Shown here one piece after another: positions 40,214 through 53,617 of a DNA stretch of 64,000 bases. How positions within the stretch are numbered: position 1 is the first letter of the stretch; each line of letters begins with the position of its first letter. The notes beneath the pieces are model-generated. The model was not told where the DNA came from and did not search any database. It was given only the letters and a program-made list of their open reading frames with translations. The stretch spans positions 15,879,491 to 15,943,490 of the forward strand of contig OY743190.1 of the NCBI GenBank assembly GCA_963555705.1. The letters are read 5' to 3'. The position numbers and the translations under genes were made by a program. Source of the DNA: Ligustrum vulgare (lineage: Eukaryota; Streptophyta; Magnoliopsida; Lamiales; Oleaceae).

Positions 40214-41431
40214 ATTTGACAAAGGCAGCAACAGAATAATTCAACTTACAGTTGGCAAAAAGAAATATTGGCGAAAACCAATTTGAAAAGCAGGAAATGA
40301 AACTACCTCTTGAAAACAACATCAGGAGTAGCCGACGGAGCAACCGCATCTGTTATATCAAATGTTGGTACTTCAGGAATTGGGAAAACAGGTCTTTGCC
40401 AATTCATCAATAATGACGACAAGGAAATGGAACATTTCCAAAATTTAAGAATATGACTTTTTGTATCACGTGATTTCAATGTTAAAAGAACAATTAAAGC
40501 AGTAATTTAGTCATCAACAGGAAATAAATGTTATTCAATGAACTTGAACATTCTGTACAATGATGTGAAAATCATTAAAACAAAAGAAATATCTTCTTGT
40601 ACTCGGTGATGGTTTTGATGCACTAAGGCCACTGTTCAAGTGTGGACTTGATGGAAGCAAGATACTTGTCAAAAGGTTGCAATGGCTCCGGGCAATTCTA
40701 ATTCTGCACATTCCTTGAAGGATATGACAAATGATGACCGCTGGAAAATATTGGAAGGGCGCCTTTCTTTTGATCAAACAAAAGAAGAGTAATTTCCTAA
40801 TTTTCAAGCTACTGTCGAACAACTAATGTGGAAATGTGAAGGTATTCCTTTGGCTTCAAAATTCTCGGTGGTCACATGTGCTCCAAGACAGATGATAAAG
40901 AGTGGTTATACGTTCAGAATAGTAATCTTTGGAATTTGGAGGCTTATAAAAATAAAATTTTACCTGCCCTACTTGTAAGTTACATGCATATGACGCTGTA
41001 TCTCAAACACTGCTTTGTATTTTGCACGGTAATCCCAAAGAATTATGAAATCAAGGGTGAGAGATTAATCCGTATGCGGATGTCAATGTGCATAATTCTA
41101 CCCGATGGTGGAAGCAAGGCACAGAACTGATAGCCACCAATAAACTAAATGTTCTGGATTCCTTCAATGCGCAGTGTTCTAAACAAGTCCTTCACTTTGT
41201 CGGCTGCATGTTTGAGTTGACAAAGCCAAATTCTAAATGCTTTATCGGTAAATTGTCGTTCTTCTGCATCTTGAATATGAGTTTGGACCATTGGCTACAA
41301 ACTCTGGAGCTCCTTGAACCTATCATGTAGCTCCCAATAAACTTTTGAAGACTTGCTTGACGACATCAAATATTTGCGTAAGTAGGAAATGTATTATTCT
41401 ACAAACTTCAGCAACCTAAGAATCCGTGATG
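40214..41431 (+). repeat. Unit 34, subtype C
   Basis: 1,218 bp; standard late C. Confidence 0.93.
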
Positions 41432-42650
41432 ATTTGACAAAGGCAGCAACAGAATAATTCAACTTACAGTTGGCAAAAAGAAATATTGGCGAAAACCAAT
41501 TTGAAAAGCAGGAAATGAAACTACCTCTTGAAAACAACATCAGGAGTAGCCGACGGAGCAACCGCATCTGTTATATCAAATGTTGGTACTTCAGGAATTG
41601 GGAAAACAGGTCTTTGCCAATTCATCAATAATGACGACAAGGAAATGGAACATTTCCAAAATTTAAGAATATGACTTTTTGTATCACGTGATTTCAATGT
41701 TAAAAGAACAATTAAAGCAGTAATTTAGTCATCAACAGGAAATAAATGTTATTCAATGAACTTGAACATTCTGTACAATGATGTGGAAATCATTAAAACA
41801 AAGAGAAATATCTTCTTGTACTCGGTGATGGTTTTGATGCACTAAGGCCACTGTTCAAGTGTGGACTTGATGGAAGCAAGATACTTGTCAAAAAGTTGCA
41901 ATGGCTCCAGGCAATTCTAATTCTGCACATTCCTTGAAGGATATGACAAATGATGACCGCTGGAAAATATTGGAAGGGCGCCTTTCTTTTGATCAAACAA
42001 AAGAAGAGTAATTTCCTAATTTTCAAGCAACTGTCGAACAACTAATGTGGAAATGTGAAGGTATTCCTTTGGCTTCAAAATTCTCGGTGGTCACATGTGC
42101 TCCAAGACAGATGATAAAGAGTGGTTATACCTTCAGAATAGTAATCTTTGGAATTTGGAGGCTTATAAAAATAAAATTTTACCTGCCCTACTTGTAAGTT
42201 ACATGCATATGACGCTGTATCTCAAACACTGCTTTGTATTTTGCACGGTAATCCCAAAGAATTATGAAATCAAGGGTGAGAGATTAATCCGTATGCGGAT
42301 GTCAATGTGCATAATTCTACCCGATGGTGGAAGCAAGGCACAGAACTGATAGCCACCAATAAACTAAATGTTCTGGATTCCTTCAATGCGCAGTGTTCTA
42401 AACAAGTCCTTCACTTTGTCGGCTGCATGTTTGAGTTGACAAAGCCAAATTCTAAATGCTTTATCGGTAAATTGTCGTTCTTCTGCATCTTGAATATGAG
42501 TTTGGACCATTGGCTTCAAACTCTGGAGCTCCTTCAACCTATCATGTAGCTCCCAATAAACTTTTGAAGACTTGCTTGACGACATCAAATATTTGCGTAA
42601 GTAGGAAATGTATTATTCTACAAACTTCAGCAACCTAAGAATCCGTGATG
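41432..42650 (+). repeat. Unit 35, subtype A
   Basis: 1,219 bp with GGAGGCTTA. Confidence 0.93.
42364..42585 (-). pseudogene. Open Rx_N coiled-coil frame, antisense (unit 35)
   Basis: Identical 73-residue frame, in the A member of the trimer starting at 41432. Confidence 0.75.
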
Positions 42651-43868
42651 ATTTGACAAAGGCAGCAACAGAATAATTCAACTTACAGTTGGCAAAAAGA
42701 AATATTGGCGAAAACCAATTTGAAAAGCAGGAAATGAAACTACCTCTTGAAAACAACATCAGGAGTAGCCGACGGAGCAACCGCATCTGTTATATCAAAT
42801 GTTGGTACTTCAGGAATTGGGAAAACAGGTCTTTGCCAATTCATCAATAATGACGACAAGGAAATGGAACATTTCCAAAATTTAAGAATATGACTTTTTG
42901 TATCACGTGATTTCAATGTTAAAAGAACAATTAAAGCAGTAATTTAGTCATCAACAGGAAATAAATGTTATTCAATGAACTTGAACATTCTGTACAATGA
43001 TGTGGAAATCATTAAAACAAAAGAAATATCTTCTTGTACTCGGTGATGGTTTTGATGCACTAAGGCCACTGTTCAAGTGTGGACTTGATGGAAGCAAGAT
43101 ACTTGTACAAAAGTTGCAATGGCTCCCGGCAATTTTAATTCTGCACATTCTTTGAAGGATATGACAAATGATGACCGCTGGAAAATATTGGAAGGGCGCC
43201 TTTCTTTTGATCAAACAAAAGAAGAGTAATTTCCTAATTTTCAAGCAACTGTCGAACAACTAATGTGGAAATGTGAAGGTATTCCTTTGGCTTCAAAATT
43301 CTCGGTGGTCACATGTGCTCCAAGACAGATGATAAAGAGTGGTTATACGTTCAGAATAGTAATCTTTGGAATTTGGAGGCTTATAAAAATAAAATTTTAC
43401 CTGCCCTACTTGTAAGTTACATGCATATGACGCTGTATCTCAAACACTGCTTTGTATTTTGCACGGTAATCCCAAAGAATTATGAAATCAAGGGTGAGAG
43501 ATTAATCCGTATGCGGATGTCAATGTGCATAATTCTACCCGATGGTGGAAGCAAGGCACAGAATTGATAGCCACCAATAAACTAAATGTTCTGGATTCCT
43601 TCAATGCGCAGTGTTCTAAACAAGTCCTTCACTTTGTCGGCTGCATGTTTGAGTTGACAAAGCCAAATTCTAAATGCTTTATCGGTAAATTGTCGTTCTT
43701 CTGCATCTTGAATATGAGTTTGGACCATTGGCTACAAACTCTGGAGCTCCTTGAACCTATCATGTAGCTCCCAATAAACTTTTGAAGACTTGCTTGACGA
43801 CATCAAATATTTGCGTAAGTAGGAAATGTATTATTCTACAAACTTCAGCAACCTAAGAATCCGTGATG
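42651..43868 (+). repeat. Unit 36, subtype B
   Basis: 1,218 bp; standard B. Confidence 0.93.
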
Positions 43869-45086
43869 ATTTGACAAAGGCAGCAACAGAATAATTCAAC
43901 TTACAGTTGGCAAAAAGAAATATTGGCGAAAACCAATTTGAAAAGCAGGAAATGAAACTACCTCTTGAAAACAACATCAGGAGTAGCCGACGGAGCAACC
44001 GCATCTGTTATATCAAATGTTGGTACTTCAGGAATTGGGAAAACAGGTCTTTGCCAATTCATCAATAATGACGACAAGGAAATGGAACATTTCCAAAATT
44101 TAAGAATATGACTTTTTGTATCACGTGATTTCAATGTTAAAAGAACAATTAAAGCAGTAATTTAGTCATCAACAGGAAATAAATGTTATTCAATGAACTT
44201 GAACATTCTGTACAATGATGTGAAAATCATTAAAACAAAAGAAATATCTTCTTGTACTCGGTGATGGTTTTGATGCACTAAGGCCACTGTTCAAGTGTGG
44301 ACTTGATGGAAGCAAGATACTTGTCAAAAGGTTGCAATGGCTCCGGGCAATTCTAATTCTGCACATTCCTTGAAGGATATGACAAATGATGACCGCTGGA
44401 AAATATTGGAAGGGCGCCTTTCTTTTGATCAAACAAAAGAAGAGTAATTTCCTAATTTTCAAGCTACTGTCGAACAACTAATGTGGAAATGTGAAGGTAT
44501 TCCTTTGGCTTCAAAATTCTCGGTGGTCACATGTGCTCCAAGACAGATGATAAAGAGTGGTTATACGTTCAGAATAGTAATCTTTGGAATTTGGAGGCTT
44601 ATAAAAATAAAATTTTACCTGCCCTACTTGTAAGTTACATGCATATGACGCTGTATCTCAAACACTGCTTTGTATTTTGCACGGTAATCCCAAAGAATTA
44701 TGAAATCAAGGGTGAGAGATTAATCCGTATGCGGATGTCAATGTGCATAATTCTACCCGATGGTGGAAGCAAGGCACAGAACTGATAGCCACCAATAAAC
44801 TAAATGTTCTGGATTCCTTCAATGCGCAGTGTTCTAAACAAGTCCTTCACTTTGTCGGCTGCATGTTTGAGTTGACAAAGCCAAATTCTAAATGCTTTAT
44901 CGGTAAATTGTCGTTCTTCTGCATCTTGAATATGAGTTTGGACCATTGGCTACAAACTCTGGAGCTCCTTGAACCTATCATGTAGCTCCCAATAAACTTT
45001 TGAAGACTTGCTTGACGACATCAAATATTTGCGTAAGTAGGAAATGTATTATTCTACAAACTTCAGCAACCTAAGAATCCGTGATG
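43869..45086 (+). repeat. Unit 37, subtype C
   Basis: 1,218 bp. The last true C left half in the window. Confidence 0.93.
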
Positions 45087-46305
45087 ATTTGACAAAGGCA
45101 GCAACAGAATAATTCAACTTACAGTTGGCAAAAAGAAATATTGGCGAAAACCAATTTGAAAAGCAGGAAATGAAACTACCTCTTGAAAACAACATCAGGA
45201 GTAGCCGACGGAGCAACCGCATCTGTTATATCAAATGTTGGTACTTCAGGAATTGGGAAAACAGGTCTTTGCCAATTCATCAATAATGACGACAAGGAAA
45301 TGGAACATTTCCAAAATTTAAGAATATGACTTTTTGTATCACGTGATTTCAATGTTAAAAGAACAATTAAAGCAGTAATTTAGTCATCAACAGGAAATAA
45401 ATGTTATTCAATGAACTTGAACATTCTGTACAATGATGTGGAAATCATTAAAACAAAGAGAAATATCTTCTTGTACTCGGTGATGGTTTTGATGCACTAA
45501 GGCCACTGTTCAAGTGTGGACTTGATGGAAGCAAGATACTTGTCAAAAAGTTGCAATGGCTCCAGGCAATTCTAATTCTGCACATTCCTTGAAGGATATG
45601 ACAAATGATGACCGCTGGAAAATATTGGAAGGGCGCCTTTCTTTTGATCAAACAAAAGAAGAGTAATTTCCTAATTTTCAAGCAACTGTCGAACAACTAA
45701 TGTGGAAATGTGAAGGTATTCCTTTGGCTTCAAAATTCTCGGTGGTCACATGTGCTCCAAGACAGATGATAAAGAGTGGTTATACCTTCAGAATAGTAAT
45801 CTTTGGAATTTGGAGGCTTATAAAAATAAAATTTTACCTGCCCTACTTGTAAGTTACATGCATATGACGCTGTATCTCAAACACTGCTTTGTATTTTGCA
45901 CGGTAATCCCAAAGAATTATGAAATCAAGGGTGAGAGATTAATCCGTATGCGGATGTCAATGTGCATAATTCTACCCGATGGTGGAAGCAAGGCACAGAA
46001 CTGATAGCCACCAATAAACTAAATGTTCTGGATTCCTTCAATGCGCAGTGTTCTAAACAAGTCCTTCACTTTGTCGGCTGCATGTTTGAGTTGACAAAGC
46101 CAAATTCTAAATGCTTTATCGGTAAATTGTCGTTCTTCTGCATCTTGAATATGAGTTTGGACCATTGGCTTCAAACTCTGGAGCTCCTTCAACCTATCAT
46201 GTAGCTCCCAATAAACTTTTGAAGACTTGCTTGACGACATCAAATATTTGCGTAAGTAGGAAATGTATTATTCTACAAACTTCAGCAACCTAAGAATCCG
46301 TGATG
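45087..46305 (+). repeat. Unit 38, subtype A
   Basis: 1,219 bp with GGAGGCTTA. Confidence 0.93.
46019..46240 (-). pseudogene. Open Rx_N coiled-coil frame, antisense (unit 38)
   Basis: Identical frame in the last A before the fused B/C unit. The base change to TATGAC follows just downstream on the + strand. Confidence 0.75.
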
Positions 46306-47523
46306 ATATGACAAAGGCAGCAACAGAATAATTCAACTTACAGTTGGCAAAAAGAAATATTGGCGAAAACCAATTTGAAAAGCAGGAAATGAAACTACCT
46401 CTTGAAAACAACATCAGGAGTAGCCGACGGAGCAACCGCATCTGTTATATCAAATGTTGGTACTTCAGGAATTGGGAAAACAGGTCTTTGCCAATTCATC
46501 AATAATGACGACAAGGAAATGGAACATTTCCAAAATTTAAGAATATGACTTTTTGTATCACGTGATTTCAATGTTAAAAGAACAATTAAAGCAGTAATTT
46601 AGTCATCAACAGGAAATAAATGTTATTCATTGAACTTGAACATTCTGTACAATGATGTGGAAATCATTAAAACAAAAGAAATATCTTCTTGTACTCGGTG
46701 ATGGTTTTGATGCACTAAGGCCACTGTTCAAGTGTGGACTTGATGGAAGCAAGATACTTGTACAAAAGTTGCAATGGCTCCCGGCAATTTTAATTCTGCA
46801 CATTCTTTGAAGGATATGACAAATGATGACCGCTGGAAAATATTGGAAGGGCGCCTTTCTTTTGATCAAACAAAAGAAGAGTAATTTCCTAATTTTCAAG
46901 CAACTGTCGAACAACTAATGTGGAAATGTGAAGGTATTCCTTTGGCTTCAAAATTCTCGGTGGTCACATGTGCTCCAAGACAGATGATAAAGAGTGGTTA
47001 TACGTTCAGAATAGTAATCTTTGGAATTTGGAGGCTTATAAAAATAAAATTTTACCTGCCCTACTTGTAAGTTACATGCATATGACGCTGTATCTCAAAC
47101 ACTGCTTTGTATTTTGCACGGTAATCCCAAAGAATTATGAAATCAAGGGTGAGAGATTAATCCGTATGCGGATGTCAATGTGCATAATTCTACCCGATGG
47201 TGGAAGCAAGGCACAGAACTGATAGCCACCAATAAACTAAATGTTCTGGATTCCTTCAATGCGCAGTGTTCTAAACAAGTCCTTCACTTTGTCGGCTGCA
47301 TGTTTGAGTTGACAAAGCCAAATTCTAAATGCTTTATCGGTAAATTGTCGTTCTTCTGCATCTTGAATATGAGTTTGGACCATTGGCTACAAACTCTGGA
47401 GCTCCTTGAACCTATCATGTAGCTCCCAATAAACTTTTGAAGACTTGCTTGACGACATCAAATATTTGCGTAAGTAGGAAATGTATTATTCTACAAACTT
47501 CAGCAACCTAAGAATCCGTGATG
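46306..47523 (+). repeat. Unit 39, B/C recombinant
   Basis: 1,218 bp. B left half (CTTGTACAAAAG, CCCGG) with the C-type AGAACTGATAG right half. First unit starting TATGAC. Private T at 46630. Confidence 0.92.
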
Positions 47524-48742
47524 ATTTGACAAAGGCAGCAACAGAATAATTCAACTTACAGTTGGCAAAAAGAAATATTGGCGAAAACCAATTTGAAAAG
47601 CAGGAAATGAAACTACCTCTTGAAAACAACATCAGGAGTAGCCGACGGAGCAACCGCATCTGTTATATCAAATGTTGGTACTTCAGGAATTGGGAAAACA
47701 GGTCTTTGCCAATTCATCAATAATGACGACAAGGAAATGGAACATTTCCAAAATTTAAGAATATGACTTTTTGTATCACGTGATTTCAATGTTAAAAGAA
47801 CAATTAAAGCAGTAATTTAGTCATCAACAGGAAATAAATGTTATTCAATGAACTTGAACATTCTGTACAATGATGTGGAAATCATTAAAACAAAGAGAAA
47901 TATCTTCTTGTACTCGGTGATGGTTTTGATGCACTAAGGCCACTGTTCAAGTGTGGACTTGATGGAAGCAAGATACTTGTCAAAAAGTTGCAATGGCTCC
48001 AGGCAATTCTAATTCTGCACATTCCTTGAAGGATATGACAAATGATGACCGCTGGAAAATATTGGAAGGGCGCCTTTCTTTTGATCAAACAAAAGAAGAG
48101 TAATTTCCTAATTTTCAAGCAACTGTCGAACAACTAATGTGGAAATGTGAAGGTATTCCTTTGGCTTCAAAATTCTCGGTGGTCACATGTGCTCCAAGAC
48201 AGATGATAAAGAGTGGTTATACCTTCAGAATAGTAATCTTTGGAATTTGGAGGCTTATAAAAATAAAATTTTACCTGCCCTACTTGTAAGTTACATGCAT
48301 ATGACGCTGTATCTCAAACACTGCTTTGTATTTTGCACGGTAATCCCAAAGAATTATGAAATCAAGGGTGAGAGATTAATCCGTATGCGGATGTCAATGT
48401 GCATAATTCTACCCGATGGTGGAAGCAAGGCACAGAACTGATAGCCACCAATAAACTAAATGTTCTGGATTCCTTCAATGCGCAGTGTTCTAAACAAGTC
48501 CTTCACTTTGTCGGCTGCATGTTTGAGTTGACAAAGCCAAATTCTAAATGCTTTATCGGTAAATTGTCGTTCTTCTGCATCTTGAATATGAGTTTGGACC
48601 ATTGGCTTCAAACTCTGGAGCTCCTTCAACCTATCATGTAGCTCCCAATAAACTTTTGAAGACTTGCTTGACGACATCAAATATTTGCGTAAGTAGGAAA
48701 TGTATTATTCTACAAACTTCAGCAACCTAAGAATCCGTGATG
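47524..48742 (+). repeat. Unit 40, subtype A
   Basis: 1,219 bp, TTTGAC start. Begins the run of four A units. Confidence 0.93.
48456..48677 (-). pseudogene. Open Rx_N coiled-coil frame, antisense (unit 40)
   Basis: First of four consecutive open copies (units 40-43), spaced 1,219 bases apart, where A units stand next to each other. Confidence 0.75.
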
Positions 48743-49961
48743 ATTTGACAAAGGCAGCAACAGAATAATTCAACTTACAGTTGGCAAAAAGAAATATTGG
48801 CGAAAACCAATTTGAAAAGCAGGAAATGAAACTACCTCTTGAAAACAACATCAGGAGTAGCCGACGGAGCAACCGCATCTGTTATATCAAATGTTGGTAC
48901 TTCAGGAATTGGGAAAACAGGTCTTTGCCAATTCATCAATAATGACGACAAGGAAATGGAACATTTCCAAAATTTAAGAATATGACTTTTTGTATCACGT
49001 GATTTCAATGTTAAAAGAACAATTAAAGCAGTAATTTAGTCATCAACAGGAAATAAATGTTATTCAATGAACTTGAACATTCTGTACAATGATGTGGAAA
49101 TCATTAAAACAAAGAGAAATATCTTCTTGTACTCGGTGATGGTTTTGATGCACTAAGGCCACTGTTCAAGTGTGGACTTGATGGAAGCAAGATACTTGTC
49201 AAAAAGTTGCAATGGCTCCAGGCAATTCTAATTCTGCACATTCCTTGAAGGATATGACAAATGATGACCGCTGGAAAATATTGGAAGGGCGCCTTTCTTT
49301 TGATCAAACAAAAGAAGAGTAATTTCCTAATTTTCAAGCAACTGTCGAACAACTAATGTGGAAATGTGAAGGTATTCCTTTGGCTTCAAAATTCTCGGTG
49401 GTCACATGTGCTCCAAGACAGATGATAAAGAGTGGTTATACCTTCAGAATAGTAATCTTTGGAATTTGGAGGCTTATAAAAATAAAATTTTACCTGCCCT
49501 ACTTGTAAGTTACATGCATATGACGCTGTATCTCAAACACTGCTTTGTATTTTGCACGGTAATCCCAAAGAATTATGAAATCAAGGGTGAGAGATTAATC
49601 CGTATGCGGATGTCAATGTGCATAATTCTACCCGATGGTGGAAGCAAGGCACAGAACTGATAGCCACCAATAAACTAAATGTTCTGGATTCCTTCAATGC
49701 GCAGTGTTCTAAACAAGTCCTTCACTTTGTCGGCTGCATGTTTGAGTTGACAAAGCCAAATTCTAAATGCTTTATCGGTAAATTGTCGTTCTTCTGCATC
49801 TTGAATATGAGTTTGGACCATTGGCTTCAAACTCTGGAGCTCCTTCAACCTATCATGTAGCTCCCAATAAACTTTTGAAGACTTGCTTGACGACATCAAA
49901 TATTTGCGTAAGTAGGAAATGTATTATTCTACAAACTTCAGCAACCTAAGAATCCGTGATG
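48743..49961 (+). repeat. Unit 41, subtype A
   Basis: 1,219 bp, TTTGAC start even though it follows an A unit. Confidence 0.93.
49675..49896 (-). pseudogene. Open Rx_N coiled-coil frame, antisense (unit 41)
   Basis: Second of the four consecutive open copies; protein unchanged. Confidence 0.75.
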
Positions 49962-51180
49962 ATATGACAAAGGCAGCAACAGAATAATTCAACTTACAGT
50001 TGGCAAAAAGAAATATTGGCGAAAACCAATTTGAAAAGCAGGAAATGAAACTACCTCTTGAAAACAACATCAGGAGTAGCCGACGGAGCAACCGCATCTG
50101 TTATATCAAATGTTGGTACTTCAGGAATTGGGAAAACAGGTCTTTGCCAATTCATCAATAATGACGACAAGGAAATGGAACATTTCCAAAATTTAAGAAT
50201 ATGACTTTTTGTATCACGTGATTTCAATGTTAAAAGAACAATTAAAGCAGTAATTTAGTCATCAACAGGAAATAAATGTTATTCAATGAACTTGAACATT
50301 CTGTACAATGATGTGGAAATCATTAAAACAAAGAGAAATATCTTCTTGTACTCGGTGATGGTTTTGATGCACTAAGGCCACTGTTCAAGTGTGGACTTGA
50401 TGGAAGCAAGATACTTGTCAAAAAGTTGCAATGGCTCCAGGCAATTCTAATTCTGCACATTCCTTGAAGGATATGACAAATGATGACCGCTGGAAAATAT
50501 TGGAAGGGCGCCTTTCTTTTGATCAAACAAAAGAAGAGTAATTTCCTAATTTTCAAGCAACTGTCGAACAACTAATGTGGAAATGTGAAGGTATTCCTTT
50601 GGCTTCAAAATTCTCGGTGGTCACATGTGCTCCAAGACAGATGATAAAGAGTGGTTATACCTTCAGAATAGTAATCTTTGGAATTTGGAGGCTTATAAAA
50701 ATAAAATTTTACCTGCCCTACTTGTAAGTTACATGCATATGACGCTGTATCTCAAACACTGCTTTGTATTTTGCACGGTAATCCCAAAGAATTATGAAAT
50801 CAAGGGTGAGAGATTAATCCGTATGCGGATGTCAATGTGCATAATTCTACCCGATGGTGGAAGCAAGGCACAGAACTGATAGCCACCAATAAACTAAATG
50901 TTCTGGATTCCTTCAATGCGCAGTGTTCTAAACAAGTCCTTCACTTTGTCGGCTGCATGTTTGAGTTGACAAAGCCAAATTCTAAATGCTTTATCGGTAA
51001 ATTGTCGTTCTTCTGCATCTTGAATATGAGTTTGGACCATTGGCTTCAAACTCTGGAGCTCCTTCAACCTATCATGTAGCTCCCAATAAACTTTTGAAGA
51101 CTTGCTTGACGACATCAAATATTTGCGTAAGTAGGAAATGTATTATTCTACAAACTTCAGCAACCTAAGAATCCGTGATG
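49962..51180 (+). repeat. Unit 42, subtype A
   Basis: 1,219 bp, TATGAC start. Confidence 0.93.
50894..51115 (-). pseudogene. Open Rx_N coiled-coil frame, antisense (unit 42)
   Basis: Third of the four consecutive open copies; protein unchanged. Confidence 0.75.
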
Positions 51181-52399
51181 ATATGACAAAGGCAGCAACA
51201 GAATAATTCAACTTACAGTTGGCAAAAAGAAATATTGGCGAAAACCAATTTGAAAAGCAGGAAATGAAACTACCTCTTGAAAACAACATCAGGAGTAGCC
51301 GACGGAGCAACCGCATCTGTTATATCAAATGTTGGTACTTCAGGAATTGGGAAAACAGGTCTTTGCCAATTCATCAATAATGACGACAAGGAAATGGAAC
51401 ATTTCCAAAATTTAAGAATATGACTTTTTGTATCACGTGATTTCAATGTTAAAAGAACAATTAAAGCAGTAATTTAGTCATCAACAGGAAATAAATATTA
51501 TTCAATGAACTTGAACATTCTGTACAATGATGTGGAAATCATTAAAACAAAGAGAAATATCTTCTTGTACTCGGTGATGGTTTTGATGCACTAAGGCCAC
51601 TGTTCAAGTGTGGACTTGATGGAAGCAAGATACTTGTCAAAAAGTTGCAATGGCTCCAGGCAATTCTAATTCTGCACATTCCTTGAAGGATATGACAAAT
51701 GATGACCGCTGGAAAATATTGGAAGGGCGCCTTTCTTTTGATCAAACAAAAGAAGAGTAATTTCCTAATTTTCAAGCAACTGTCGAACAACTAATGTGGA
51801 AATGTGAAGGTATTCCTTTGGCTTCAAAATTCTCGGTGGTCACATGTGCTCCAAGACAGATGATAAAGAGTGGTTATACCTTCAGAATAGTAATCTTTGG
51901 AATTTGGAGGCTTATAAAAATAAAATTTTACCTGCCCTACTTGTAAGTTACATGCATATGACGCTGTATCTCAAACACTGCTTTGTATTTTGCACGGTAA
52001 TCCCAAAGAATTATGAAATCAAGGGTGAGAGATTAATCCGTATGCGGATGTCAATGTGCATAATTCTACCCGATGGTGGAAGCAAGGCACAGAACTGATA
52101 GCCACCAATAAACTAAATGTTCTGGATTCCTTCAATGCGCAGTGTTCTAAACAAGTCCTTCACTTTGTCGGCTGCATGTTTGAGTTGACAAAGCCAAATT
52201 CTAAATGCTTTATCGGTAAATTGTCGTTCTTCTGCATCTTGAATATGAGTTTGGACCATTGGCTTCAAACTCTGGAGCTCCTTCAACCTATCATGTAGCT
52301 CCCAATAAACTTTTGAAGACTTGCTTGACGACATCAAATATTTGCGTAAGTAGGAAATGTATTATTCTACAAACTTCAGCAACCTAAGAATCCGTGATG
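51181..52399 (+). repeat. Unit 43, subtype A
   Basis: 1,219 bp, TATGAC start. Private A at 51497. Confidence 0.93.
52113..52334 (-). pseudogene. Open Rx_N coiled-coil frame, antisense (unit 43)
   Basis: Fourth of the four consecutive open copies; protein unchanged. Confidence 0.75.
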
Positions 52400-53617
52400 A
52401 TATGACAAAGGCAGCAACAGAATAATTCAACTTACAGTTGGCAAAAAGAAATATTGGCGAAAACCAATTTGAAAAGCAGGAAATGAAACTACCTCTTGAA
52501 AACAACATCAGGAGTAGCCGACGGAGCAACCGCATCTGTTATATCAAATGTTGGTACTTCAGGAATTGGGAAAACAGGTCTTTGCCAATTCATCAATAAT
52601 GACGACAAGGAAATGGAACATTTCCAAAATTTAAGAATATGACTTTTTGTATCACGTGATTTCAATGTTAAAAGAACAATTAAAGCAGTAATTTAGTCAT
52701 CAACAGGAAATAAATGTTATTCAATGAACTTGAACATTCTGTACAATGATGTGGAAATCATTAAAACAAAAGAAATATCTTCTTGTACTCGGTGATGGTT
52801 TTGATGCACTAAGGCCACTGTTCAAGTGTGGACTTGATGGAAGCAAGATACTTGTACAAAAGTTGCAATGGCTCCCGGCAATTTTAATTCTGCACATTCT
52901 TTGAAGGATATGACAAATGATGACCGCTGGAAAATATTGGAAGGGCGCCTTTCTTTTGATCAAACAAAAGAAGAGTAATTTCCTAATTTTCAAGCAACTG
53001 TCGAACAACTAATGTGGAAATGTGAAGGTATTCCTTTGGCTTCAAAATTCTCGGTGGTCACATGTGCTCCAAGACAGATGATAAAGAGTGGTTATACGTT
53101 CAGAATAGTAATCTTTGGAATTTGGAGGCTTATAAAAATAAAATTTTACCTGCCCTACTTGTAAGTTACATGCATATGACGCTGTATCTCAAACACTGCT
53201 TTGTATTTTGCACGGTAATCCCAAAGAATTATGAAATCAAGGGTGAGAGATTAATCCGTATGCGGATGTCAATGTGCATAATTCTACCCGATGGTGGAAG
53301 CAAGGCACAGAACTGATAGCCACCAATAAACTAAATGTTCTGGATTCCTTCAATGCGCAGTGTTCTAAACAAGTCCTTCACTTTGTCGGCTGCATGTTTG
53401 AGTTGACAAAGCCAAATTCTAAATGCTTTATCGGTAAATTGTCGTTCTTCTGCATCTTGAATATGAGTTTGGACCATTGGCTACAAACTCTGGAGCTCCT
53501 TGAACCTATCATGTAGCTCCCAATAAACTTTTGAAGACTTGCTTGACGACATCAAATATTTGCGTAAGTAGGAAATGTATTATTCTACAAACTTCAGCAA
53601 CCTAAGAATCCGTGATG
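52400..53617 (+). repeat. Unit 44, B/C recombinant
   Basis: 1,218 bp. TATGAC start, B left half and AGAACTGATAG right half, the same combination as unit 39. Confidence 0.92.

Larger units (their letters stand above)
18285..47523 (+). repeat. Array block II: trimeric higher-order repeat A-B-C, 3,655 bp
   Basis: Units 16-39 follow the order A-B-C. Group starts are 18285, 21940 (A-B-B-C), 26813, 30467, 34122, 37777, 41432 and 45087 (A then a B/C fusion). A has 1,219 bp, TACCTTCAG and CTTCAAACTCTGG. B has 1,218 bp, CTTGTACAAAAG, CTCCCGGCAATTTT, CATTCTTT and AGAATTGATAG. C has 1,218 bp, GATGTGAAAAT, CAAAAGGTTG, CTCCGGGC and AAGCTACTG. Differences between same-type units one period apart are far fewer than between neighbouring A, B and C. 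This is the behaviour expected of satellite higher-order repeats spread by unequal exchange. Confidence 0.93.
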
